A stretch of DNA of 29,275 bases from JBAYZQ01 sp041672385. Lineage in GTDB: Bacteria > Spirochaetota > Spirochaetia > Sphaerochaetales > Sphaerochaetaceae. Of this stretch, positions 1-7,922 are shown piece after piece. Within the stretch, counting starts at the first letter, position 1, and every line of letters begins with the position of its first letter. The stretch covers positions 1-29,275 of the forward strand of contig JBAYZQ010000012.1 in NCBI GenBank assembly GCA_041672385.1. Reading direction: 5' to 3'. Made by a program: the position numbers and the translations under genes. Under the pieces are notes generated by a model. It did no database searches. It saw nothing but the letters and a program-made list of their open reading frames with translations, and was not told where the DNA came from.

Positions 1-1
1 A

Positions 2-2668
2 TCTGTTTGGTGGGTATTTAAAACTTTATACGAAAAAGGCTTAATTTATGAAGGTTATAATATTTTACCTTATTCTCCAGCTCTTGCTTGTCCTCTATCT
101 AATTTTGAAGTTAACCAAGGTGGTTATCAAGATGTTGTGGACCAGGCTGTAACTGTTAAATTTAAAATAATTGATGATGATTGCTATTTCTTGGCTTGGA
201 CAACAACACCTTGGACTCTTCCAAGTAATTTAGCTTTAGCTTTAGGTGCTGATATCGACTATGTTAAAATTCTTGATAAAAACAGTAACGAAAAATATAT
301 TCTTGGCGAACAAAAGTTATCTTCTTATTACAAGGAAGAAAGTGAATATGAAGTTCTTGATCATTACAAAGGAAAAGACCTAGAAGGGAAAAGATATGAA
401 CCTTTATTTCCTTATTTTAAAGATTTATTTGAAAAGGGAGCTTTTGTTACTGTTTTAGGAGACTATGTTACAACCGAAGATGGTTGTGGAATAGTCCATA
501 CTGCCCCTGGTTTTGGTGTTGATGACTACGAAGTCCTTAAAAATACTGGAATTCCTGTGGTTTGTCCAATTGATGATGAATGTAAGTTTACCTCTGAGGT
601 TTCAGACTATGAAGGGCTCTTTGTAAAAGATGCAGATAAGCCAATTATTAAATATTTAACAGAAACGGGACAGTTGGTAAAACGTGAGAATTTCCTTCAT
701 AGTTATCCTTTTTGTTATAGAACTCACAAACCTTTGATCTACAGAGCTTTAACCTGTTGGTATGTAAATGTTACAAAAATAAAACAAACAATGATTGATT
801 CTAATGAAGAAATTCATTGGATGCCAGAACATATTAAACACGGAAGATTTGGTAAATGGCTTGAGGGAGCTAAAGACTGGGCAATTTCTAGAAATAGATT
901 TTGGGGAAATCCTATTCCTGTTTGGAAAAGTGATTCAGGTGACTATATTGAAGTTATTGGATCTAAAGAAGAACTTGAAAAGAAATGTGGTCAAAAAGTT
1001 GATGACCTTCATAAACAATTTGTTGACGAACTAACTTGGCCAAGTCCTGACGGTAAATCAACAATGCACAGGATTGGAGATGTTTGGGATTGTTGGTTTG
1101 AAAGTGGTAGTATGCCATATGCACAAAAGCATTATCCATTTGAAAACAAAGAAAAATTTGAACAGAATTTTCCAGCTGATTTTATTTGTGAAGGTTTGGA
1201 TCAAACCAGAGGTTGGTTTTATACTCTTGCTGTAATAGCAGCCGGTTTATTTGAGAAACCTGCTTTCTACAATTGTGTAACAAATGGAATAATTTTATCC
1301 TCAGATGGAAGAAAGATGTCCAAAAGTCTTCGAAACTTTACCGATCCGAACATTGTAATGGATACTTTTGGAGCTGATGCAATTCGATTTGCTTTAATGA
1401 ATAGTCCAGCAGTCAGAGCGGAAGATTTAAAATTCTCTGATGATCTTGTTAAAGATGTGTTAAAGAATTTCTTGATTCCAATTTGGAATGCATATTACTT
1501 TTTTGTTACTTATGCCAATTTGGACAAATTTTCTTTTGATACCAATTTTAATCCTAAAAATCTCAAAAATCCGATGGATAAATGGGTTGTTTCAGCTGTT
1601 CAAAGGTTAGTGAAAGAAACAACAGATAAACTTGATTATTATGATGTTGAAAAAGCTTGCCAAGCACTTCAGCAATTCGTAGAAGATTTAAATAACTGGT
1701 ATATTAGAAGAAGTCGTAGAAGATTTTGGAAAAGTGAAAGTGATAGTGATAAAAGAGATGCTTATAATACATTGTATTATGTTTTACTAAATTTGATTAA
1801 ACTTTCTTGCCCTGTTATTCCTTTTATTACTGAAGAAATATATCAAAACTTGAAAACTGATGATATGAGAGAGTCTGTTCATCTTTGTGATTATCCGGAA
1901 TATGATGAAAGTTTAAGAGCTTTAGATCTTGAAAAAGAAATGGAAATGGCTCAAAAAGCAATAAGTATGGGAAGATCATTAAGAAGTTCAAATAATCTTA
2001 AGATTCGTCAACCTCTTAAACAGCTTTTCATAGTAGATATTGATGAGGAAGAACAGAAAATCTTAAAAAAGATGAGTCCTATTATTTTAGAAGAATTAAA
2101 TGTTAAAGAAGTTAAAATTAAAGGTGATGAAAGCGAAATAGTTACTTATAAAGCTAAACCAAATTTTAAAAAGTTAGGTAAAAAACTTGGGAAAAACATG
2201 AAAGAAGTTTCTGAGGTTATTCAATCATTCACTAATGAAACCATTGATGGTATTTTGAAGGGAAAGACTGAAGTAGTAGAATTTTCTAACGGAAGAATTG
2301 AAATTACAAGTGATGATTTAGTAATTCAACGTCAAGAAAAAGAAGATTTGAAAGTTGTAAATGATGGGAAATTAACTTTAGGTTTTGATACAAAGATAAC
2401 AAAAGAATTACTTTATGAAGGACTTTCAAGAGATATTATTAGAACTATTCAGAATTTAAGGAAAGACCAAGGATTTGAAGTTTCAGATCGTATTGAATTT
2501 CAAATTGGTGGACCAATTGAAATTAAACAAGCTTTCGAGAGTTTCCAAAATTATATAAATGATGAAACCCTGGCTTTAAATTCCGAATATGTTGATAATC
2601 TTTATGGAGCTGAATTTAACCTAGGTGATTATACAATTACTTTGATGGTAAAGAAAGTTGGTGCATAA
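2..2668 (+). CDS. ileS: Isoleucyl-tRNA synthetase, type 2 (eukaryotic-like), 5' end missing
   Basis: Charges tRNA-Ile with isoleucine in the cytoplasm. The reading frame is open from base 2, so the gene enters from outside the window. The GTG at 137 is an internal valine codon, not a start. About 888 residues are present, and family length near 1,040 suggests roughly 150 N-terminal residues, including the HIGH motif, are missing. Visible are the CP1 editing domain (WTTTPWTLPSN, then GCGIVHTAPGFGVDDYE), the GLDQTRGWFYTL motif, the KMSKS loop in GRKMSKSLRNFTDP, the anticodon-binding helical domain (NNWYIRRSRRRFW) and a long C-terminal extension with ELLYEGLSRDIIRTIQNLRK. That extension in place of the bacterial C-terminal zinc finger marks the type 2 form shared with eukaryotes and spirochaetes. 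The stop TAA is immediately followed by the ATG of the next gene. Confidence 0.97.
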   Translation, partial: SVWWVFKTLYEKGLIYEGYNILPYSPALACPLSNFEVNQGGYQDVVDQAVTVKFKIIDDDCYFLAWTTTPWTLPSNLALALGADIDYVKILDKNSNEKYILGEQKLSSYYKEESEYEVLDHYKGKDLEGKRYEPLFPYFKDLFEKGAFVTVLGDYVTTEDGCGIVHTAPGFGVDDYEVLKNTGIPVVCPIDDECKFTSEVSDYEGLFVKDADKPIIKYLTETGQLVKRENFLHSYPFCYRTHKPLIYRALTCWYVNVTKIKQTMIDSNEEIHWMPEHIKHGRFGKWLEGAKDWAISRNRFWGNPIPVWKSDSGDYIEVIGSKEELEKKCGQKVDDLHKQFVDELTWPSPDGKSTMHRIGDVWDCWFESGSMPYAQKHYPFENKEKFEQNFPADFICEGLDQTRGWFYTLAVIAAGLFEKPAFYNCVTNGIILSSDGRKMSKSLRNFTDPNIVMDTFGADAIRFALMNSPAVRAEDLKFSDDLVKDVLKNFLIPIWNAYYFFVTYANLDKFSFDTNFNPKNLKNPMDKWVVSAVQRLVKETTDKLDYYDVEKACQALQQFVEDLNNWYIRRSRRRFWKSESDSDKRDAYNTLYYVLLNLIKLSCPVIPFITEEIYQNLKTDDMRESVHLCDYPEYDESLRALDLEKEMEMAQKAISMGRSLRSSNNLKIRQPLKQLFIVDIDEEEQKILKKMSPIILEELNVKEVKIKGDESEIVTYKAKPNFKKLGKKLGKNMKEVSEVIQSFTNETIDGILKGKTEVVEFSNGRIEITSDDLVIQRQEKEDLKVVNDGKLTLGFDTKITKELLYEGLSRDIIRTIQNLRKDQGFEVSDRIEFQIGGPIEIKQAFESFQNYINDETLALNSEYVDNLYGAEFNLGDYTITLMVKKVGA

Positions 2669-3496
2669 ATGAAAAAACGAAGGGAACAATTCAATATTTT
2701 AATTATTTTAATTATTTTTATAGTTTTGTTTTCTTCGTGTGTTTCAAAAGGTCCAGAAGACGATTCCTTGTTTTTTCAAGGCCTTGGTGAAGAAGGGGCC
2801 TTTGTGATGACAAGTACAAAAGAAAATCTCGAAGGACTTGGGGTAGAGTTTGATGTTGAACCGAAAATCCTTAATAAAATTGATAGAATTTCGGTTTCAA
2901 TTAAAGATAATGAATTTTATGGTGGCTTAGAGGGTGAATTTTCATCATTTTTTGTAAATACTGCATTGGTTGTTGCAAAAGATTACAAAAAAAAAGGAGA
3001 TTACTTTCAGAAAGTTGATTCATCCTTGCAATTAGGCTCACCAAAAAATAATTTATTGATAATTTCTTCCAACAAATTTGATCAGGCTAGACAAAAAACT
3101 GTGGATGAAAGGGTAATCTATATTGATTCAAGTACAGCAGAATTAATGAAAGCTGCAGATTTAGCTGTGTACTCCAATCAACCAACTTCTTTAAAATTAC
3201 TTGGTTATGATATAGATGATTCTATTGCTTTAACTATGAAAACTCTTTTAATTTATTTTAAAGATGGTATGGTTTATCTTTCTGCAGATTTTAAAGATGA
3301 GAAATCAGCAAATACCTTTTCAACAGTTGTTAGAGCCAGTTATATTACGGGATTAAAGAAAAGAAAAGAAAAAATTGATATAAATATGTTAAAGCAGGTA
3401 TTTACACTTGAAAACAACTTGGTAGAAATTAATGGAATAGCTATGATGGATTCACAAATACAAAATATTGATTTAATAATTGAAAATTTTATTTAA
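2669..3496 (+). CDS. Exported lipoprotein, possibly TP0453-like
   Basis: A 275-residue predicted lipoprotein. A positively charged N-terminus (MKKRREQF) precedes an Ile/Leu-rich hydrophobic core and a spirochaetal lipobox ending LFSSC, which makes Cys24 the probable lipidated residue. No other membrane segment is evident; the rest is a mixed alpha/beta polypeptide whose family I cannot name from sequence. ATG directly follows the ileS stop with no gap, so translation is probably coupled. In Treponema pallidum I recall the outer-membrane lipoprotein TP0453 lying next to ileS (TP0452), with a similar length, so this may be its counterpart. That link rests on position and architecture only, since I could not align the two. 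A run of nine A residues at about 2987-2995 lies within the coding sequence. Confidence 0.85.
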   Translation: MKKRREQFNILIILIIFIVLFSSCVSKGPEDDSLFFQGLGEEGAFVMTSTKENLEGLGVEFDVEPKILNKIDRISVSIKDNEFYGGLEGEFSSFFVNTALVVAKDYKKKGDYFQKVDSSLQLGSPKNNLLIISSNKFDQARQKTVDERVIYIDSSTAELMKAADLAVYSNQPTSLKLLGYDIDDSIALTMKTLLIYFKDGMVYLSADFKDEKSANTFSTVVRASYITGLKKRKEKIDINMLKQVFTLENNLVEINGIAMMDSQIQNIDLIIENFI

Positions 3497-3506
3497 GGAA
3501 AGAAAT

Positions 3507-4490
3507 ATGAAAAAAAGAATTTTAACAGGAGATAGAACTACTGGGAAGTTACATCTAGGACATTATGTGGGAAGTTTACAAAGCAGAGTAGAATTACAGG
3601 ATGATTGTGAAACTTTCATTTTATTGGCTGATGTACAGGCGTTAACAACTCATTTTAGTAATCCTGAGCTAATTTATTCAAGTATTTATGATGTTGCTTT
3701 GGATAATCTTGCTGTCGGTTTAGATCCAGAAAAAATTACTTTTGTCCAACAATCTCAGATTGCTTCAATTGCAGAACTTACTATTTTCTATTCAATGTTG
3801 GTTTCTGTTAATAAACTTGGACATAACCCAACTATTAAAACTGAAGCAAAAAATTATGGATATAAAGAAATGACTTATGGCTTTTTAGGTTATCCAGTCA
3901 GTCAAACAGCTGATATTACTTTCTGTAACGCCGATTTAGTTCCCGTAGGAATTGATCAAATGCCTCATATTGAATTTTCTCAACAACTTGTAAGAAAATT
4001 TAATGCACAATATGGAACTAATATTACGCAACCTGAAGCTAAATTATCCAAAGTTGGAAGATTATGTGGTCTTGATGGAAATGAAAAAATGGGTAAAAGT
4101 CTTGGAAATGCCGTTTATCTTAGTGATACAAAAGAAACTGTAACATCTAAAATAATGAAAGCAGTTACAGATACAAACAGAATTAGTGTTAAAATTCCAG
4201 GAAATCCTGATGTTTGTACTGTTTATAAATACCATCAAGTTTTTAATTCAACAGAATCTGAGAATATTGGTTCTATGTGTAGAAAAGCCGAAATTGGTTG
4301 TGTAGCTTGTAAAAAACTTTTAGCAAAAAAAATGAATGAAATCCTAGATCCTATAAGAGAAAGAAGAAATTATTTTGAAGAAAGAAGGGACCTTGTAAAA
4401 GATTACATTATGGAAGGTTCTAAAAAGGCAAACAAAATTGGCGATGACAATCTAAATCAAATTAAAGAAAAAATGCATATCAGTCTTTAA
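3507..4490 (+). CDS. trpS: Tryptophanyl-tRNA synthetase
   Basis: Class I synthetase that charges tRNA-Trp. The HIGH-type motif is GKLHLGHYVGS (His16-His19) and the KMSKS-type loop is GNEKMGKSLGN (residues 194-198). NADLVPVGIDQMPHIE is the conserved substrate-pocket region. I start it at the ATG at 3507, giving 327 residues, because it sits just after an AAGGAAAG ribosome-binding site at about 3495-3502 and gives the family N-terminus MKKRILTGDRTTGK. A TTG at 3480 would only add nine residues inside the preceding lipoprotein gene. Third gene of the ileS-lipoprotein-trpS run. Its stop codon abuts the stop of thiI on the other strand with no base between them. Confidence 0.97.
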   Translation: MKKRILTGDRTTGKLHLGHYVGSLQSRVELQDDCETFILLADVQALTTHFSNPELIYSSIYDVALDNLAVGLDPEKITFVQQSQIASIAELTIFYSMLVSVNKLGHNPTIKTEAKNYGYKEMTYGFLGYPVSQTADITFCNADLVPVGIDQMPHIEFSQQLVRKFNAQYGTNITQPEAKLSKVGRLCGLDGNEKMGKSLGNAVYLSDTKETVTSKIMKAVTDTNRISVKIPGNPDVCTVYKYHQVFNSTESENIGSMCRKAEIGCVACKKLLAKKMNEILDPIRERRNYFEERRDLVKDYIMEGSKKANKIGDDNLNQIKEKMHISL

Positions 4491-4498
4491 TTAAAGAC
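4483..4498. repeat. Perfect 16-bp palindrome across the trpS/thiI stop codons
   Basis: GTCTTTAATTAAAGAC is a perfect inverted repeat centred on the abutting stop codons of trpS (TAA, 4488-4490) and thiI (4491-4493 on the - strand). As RNA from either strand it could form a 6-bp stem with an AATT loop. Neither side has an immediate T run, so it is at best a weak bidirectional terminator. It may simply reflect symmetric codon use at two facing stop codons. Confidence 0.5.
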
Positions 4499-5681
4499 AG
4501 GTTTTAGATATGTTTATTTCGTAGGTTTCAACTTGATTTTCAGTTCTTTCAAGAATTTCTTCGATATTCATTTTGTTAAAGTTGTCAGTTTCTTTTTCAA
4601 TTTTAGGTTTAACAAGGGGATGTTTAGGGCTGAAAATTACACAGCAATCATCGTAAGGAAGAATACTAGTTTCATAGGTTCCAATTCTTTTGGCAATATC
4701 AATTATTTCTTCCTTATTAAAACCCACAAGCGGTCGTAAAACCAAGAGTTCACTTGTGGAGTTTGTATAAGCTAGACTCTCAAGAGTCTGGCTAGCAACT
4801 TGTGATAAAGCTTCGCCGGTTACTATACATTTACATTCTCTTTCTTTTGCAATGTGGTTTGCAATTTTCATCATACATGACCTCATCATAAGAGTATGTT
4901 CTTCTTCATTACTATGGTTTTTAATCCATAATTCAGTTTCAGTAAAGTTAATAATATGAAGAACTGTTCCTTGGAGAAAAGGTCCCAAAATAGTTGCAAG
5001 ATCTTTTACTTTTTGGAGGGCTAAATCAGAAGTGTAAGGATAGGCATGAAAATATAAACAATCTAACTTGAGCCCTCTTTTAGCCATTTGGTAGGCTGCA
5101 ACTGGTGAATCAATCCCACCACTTAAAAGCAATAAACCTTTTCCAGCAGTTCCCGTAGGAAGCCCACCGGGGCCTGCAAGAGGGGAAGAGTAAATATAGG
5201 CTTTATCTCTAATTTCAATAAATATTTTTTTGTCTGGATTATGAACATCAACTTCCATTTTTGGATAAGTATCAAGAACAATTCCCCCAATTTCACAACA
5301 AATTTCATAACTATTTAATTTAAAACCTTTATCGGCTCGTCGACATTCTATTTTAAAAGTACCTTTTCCATTGTTAAAAGGTTTTTCACTAAGGAAGCTT
5401 TTTACTACCAAGATTATAGAATCCATATCTTTTTCACATTTAATGCATTTTGAGAATCCTACTATTCCAAAAGTGGTGGACATAGCTTTTTCAATTTGTT
5501 TCTCAGGAGTATTTTCTTCAAATTCAAAGAAAATTCTTCCCTTTTGTTTTGAACAAACACTATGCCAAGGCCTCATTTTGAGTTTTACATTATTTTTTAG
5601 TTTTTTCTCAAATCCACTTCTATTTAAACCTTTAAGAGAAATTTCTCCAAGTTTTATTAAATATAATTTACTATTTTCCAT
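4491..5681 (-). CDS. thiI: tRNA 4-thiouridine synthase ThiI (no rhodanese domain)
   Basis: Transfers sulfur to uridine 8 of tRNA after ATP activation; in some bacteria it also supplies sulfur for the thiamine thiazole. The 396 residues contain an N-terminal ferredoxin-like/THUMP region (about 1-165) and a PP-loop ATPase domain whose pyrophosphate motif SGGIDSPVA is at 187-195. The C-terminal block LPYDDCCVIFSPKHP carries Cys346/Cys347 at the place of the E. coli catalytic Cys344. The C-terminal rhodanese domain of E. coli ThiI is absent, as in Bacillus ThiI, which takes sulfur from a dedicated neighbouring cysteine desulfurase. Such a gene lies directly upstream here, 9 bases away. The ATG at 5681 is preceded by an AAGGAA site. 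Last gene of the hisS-led run. Confidence 0.96.
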   Translation of the reverse strand: MENSKLYLIKLGEISLKGLNRSGFEKKLKNNVKLKMRPWHSVCSKQKGRIFFEFEENTPEKQIEKAMSTTFGIVGFSKCIKCEKDMDSIILVVKSFLSEKPFNNGKGTFKIECRRADKGFKLNSYEICCEIGGIVLDTYPKMEVDVHNPDKKIFIEIRDKAYIYSSPLAGPGGLPTGTAGKGLLLLSGGIDSPVAAYQMAKRGLKLDCLYFHAYPYTSDLALQKVKDLATILGPFLQGTVLHIINFTETELWIKNHSNEEEHTLMMRSCMMKIANHIAKERECKCIVTGEALSQVASQTLESLAYTNSTSELLVLRPLVGFNKEEIIDIAKRIGTYETSILPYDDCCVIFSPKHPLVKPKIEKETDNFNKMNIEEILERTENQVETYEINISKTCL

Positions 5682-5690
5682 TTTAATTCC

Positions 5691-6833
5691 TTATAAAGAT
5701 AAGTTGTTTTTAACTTCAATCATTTTAGCTGCTAATAATTTGACTTCTTTCATATTGGTAGAATATCCTAAAGAAATTCTTACTGTTCCTAGGGAAGTTT
5801 TTTCATCAAATCCCATATACCTTAAGATTCCAACGTTATTCCCCTTAGCATTGTTAGAACATGCACTTCCACTTGATAGACAAAATCCTGCTTTGTCCAT
5901 CATTCTGACAAAAACTTCTCCAGGTACATTACCAGCAGATACAGTAATGATATAAGGTGAAAATTCAGAAGAGCTTTCCATTGAAGGAGATAGAATAGTA
6001 AAATTAGCTTGTGATAATGTTTCCTCAAGGTAATTCCTACATATTTTAGCATTTGTATAATGAATTTTAATGTCCTTCAAAGATTCCTCTAGGGCAATTG
6101 TCATGGCAGAAATACCAGGAAGATTTTCAGTTCCTCCTCTTAAAAAAAATTCTTGTCCACCACCACTAGAAAGGGGAAGTATTCTATTGTTTTTATTATA
6201 CAAAATCCCAACACCCCTAGGTCCACAAAATTTATGAGCAGAAAATGAGGCCGAGTCAATTCCCAGATCCAAAAGGTCAATTGGAATTTTACCTAACGCT
6301 TGAACTCCATCGGAATGAATATGAATTTTCCTAGAAGAGGAAAAATTTTTACAAATTTCAGAAATCTTTTTCAGGTTTTGAACAGTTCCAACTACATTAT
6401 TTACTAGCATACAAATTACCATTCTCGTATTACTATTTAAAAGGGGAATAAGTTTTTCTGGATTAATAAAACCCTTTGGACAATTTAAATATTTAACATC
6501 AAAACCTTTTTCCCGTAATATTCCTTCATATCCTGAAATAGCACTATGTTCCATTCTAGTAATTATAACTTGTCCAGGATTTGGAGAACGAAAAAGTGAA
6601 TTTAGAATTATTGAATTAGATTCAGTACCTCCGGAAGTAAAAAAAATCGTTTTTGAATCAACTTTTAATAGAGATGCTATTTGTTCTCTATAATCTTCAA
6701 GTTTTTCTTTTGCTCTAAATCCCTCACCATGAATTGAAGAGGGATTTCCAATAAAATTTCTTGCTGTTTCGCAGTAAGCTTCTATTGAGTGTTCACTCAT
6801 TGCAGAAGTAGCTGCCCAATCAAAATAATACAT
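5691..6833 (-). CDS. Cysteine desulfurase, NifS/IscS-like, probable sulfur donor for ThiI
   Basis: PLP enzyme that removes sulfur from cysteine to give alanine and an enzyme persulfide. Numbered from the ATG at 6833 (380 residues): NPSSIHGEG near 30, SGGTESNS at 67-74, MEHSAI with His96 stacking on PLP, HSDGVQA with Asp175/Gln178, the PLP lysine Lys201 in SAHKFCGPRG, and the persulfide Cys325 in SSGSACSNN. A TTG three bases upstream is in frame, but the ATG forms a TGATG overlap with the aroB stop, so I prefer it. Its place directly before thiI resembles the NifZ-ThiI pair of Bacillus, so a dedicated role in tRNA thiolation is likely. A wider role in iron-sulfur cluster assembly cannot be excluded, since no scaffold gene is in view. 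Confidence 0.94.
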   Translation of the reverse strand: MYYFDWAATSAMSEHSIEAYCETARNFIGNPSSIHGEGFRAKEKLEDYREQIASLLKVDSKTIFFTSGGTESNSIILNSLFRSPNPGQVIITRMEHSAISGYEGILREKGFDVKYLNCPKGFINPEKLIPLLNSNTRMVICMLVNNVVGTVQNLKKISEICKNFSSSRKIHIHSDGVQALGKIPIDLLDLGIDSASFSAHKFCGPRGVGILYNKNNRILPLSSGGGQEFFLRGGTENLPGISAMTIALEESLKDIKIHYTNAKICRNYLEETLSQANFTILSPSMESSSEFSPYIITVSAGNVPGEVFVRMMDKAGFCLSSGSACSNNAKGNNVGILRYMGFDEKTSLGTVRISLGYSTNMKEVKLLAAKMIEVKNNLSL

Positions 6834-7882
6834 CAATATAATGCCTTTTTAAGTACAACATCCTTAATTAATTCAAAATCTACACTTTGGAGAACATATT
6901 CCCCTTGGCCTTTTAATAACACGAAATTAATTAATTTATTGCTTCTTTTTTTGTCTTTTAATAATTGAAGTTGAAAATCTTGCCATTCACTACGGTCTAA
7001 ACGGTAATTAAAATCAAAATTAAAATAACAAAATAGTTTATTTACACCATGAGCAAATTCAGGAGTTGTAATTCCCAACTTAACACCGGTTTCAATGGCT
7101 CTTCCGACTCCCCAAGCAACAGCTTCACCATGTGACCATGCAGAAAAGTGAGTATGAGTTTCAAGTGCATGACCAAAGGTATGCCCTAAATTTAAAGCTT
7201 GTCGTATGTTCTTGGTTTCTTTAGGATCTTGGCTAATAAAATCATTTTTAACTTTCAAAGAAAGTCTTATTAATTCGTCCAAAATTTCAATGTCCCTGTT
7301 TAATATCTTTTCTTTATTTTCTACCAAAGTAACATAAAGTTTGTCATCAATTGAAAGAAGAGCATGTTTTAAAACTTCTGCGAGTCCATTTTTAAATTCC
7401 TGATCGGAAAGGCTAATAAGGGTGTCAGGACAAATAATAACTTCATTTGCAGGATAAAAAGTTCCAATTAAATTTTTGGAATCATTAAAATCAAAACCTG
7501 TTTTACCACCCAAAGCAGCATCAACCATACTTAAAAGGGTAGTCGGAATTAGGGTAAGTTTTGCCCCTCTCATGAAAACGGAAGCAGCAAAAGCCGTTAG
7601 GTCACAAATTACCCCTCCACCAAAAGCGATAAAAACTGTTTCTCTAGAAAGATGTTTATCCGCTGCTTTTTTTAGAATTTTTACTATTGAATTAAAATTT
7701 TTATAGTTTTCTCCACTTTTCAACACAACATTGGGCTCTGGAAGAGGTCTAACCATTTTTGCGGTATTTTCATCTACCACAAAAAGAAAATTGGACCCAT
7801 AAGAGCTTATTTTTTGACTTAATTGACAATAATTTTCAACAAATATTACGTCTGTATTTAAAGATTTAAACGACTTATCCAT
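6833..7882 (-). CDS. aroB: 3-Dehydroquinate synthase
   Basis: Second step of the shikimate pathway: converts DAHP to 3-dehydroquinate using NAD+ and a divalent metal. The 349 residues show the NAD-binding GGGVICDL (88-95), PTTLLSMVDAALGGKTG (113-129), NLIGTFYPANEVI, and likely metal ligands Glu169 (GLAEVLKH), His234 (LNLGHTFGHAL) and His251 (SHGEAVAWG). The TGA stop shares one base with the ATG of the desulfurase. The 40-bp gap upstream, after the helicase gene, has no clear Shine-Dalgarno sequence before the ATG at 7882. The only other aromatic-pathway gene in the window is the distant chorismate mutase at 26130-26489, so there is no aro operon here. Confidence 0.96.
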   Translation of the reverse strand: MDKSFKSLNTDVIFVENYCQLSQKISSYGSNFLFVVDENTAKMVRPLPEPNVVLKSGENYKNFNSIVKILKKAADKHLSRETVFIAFGGGVICDLTAFAASVFMRGAKLTLIPTTLLSMVDAALGGKTGFDFNDSKNLIGTFYPANEVIICPDTLISLSDQEFKNGLAEVLKHALLSIDDKLYVTLVENKEKILNRDIEILDELIRLSLKVKNDFISQDPKETKNIRQALNLGHTFGHALETHTHFSAWSHGEAVAWGVGRAIETGVKLGITTPEFAHGVNKLFCYFNFDFNYRLDRSEWQDFQLQLLKDKKRSNKLINFVLLKGQGEYVLQSVDFELIKDVVLKKALY

Positions 7883-7922
7883 ATAATAATACTACTATAA
7901 AGCAATAAATTATTCTAGGTTT

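Noticed and set aside
3480..3506. TTG start nine codons upstream of trpS.
   Set aside because: It lies inside the lipoprotein gene with no ribosome-binding site, while the ATG at 3507 has one and yields the family N-terminus.
5371..5955. A 194-codon open frame on the + strand across the thiI/desulfurase junction.
   Set aside because: It is antisense to two well-supported enzymes, has no ribosome-binding site, and its hydrophobic composition is the usual shadow of AT-rich coding on the other strand.
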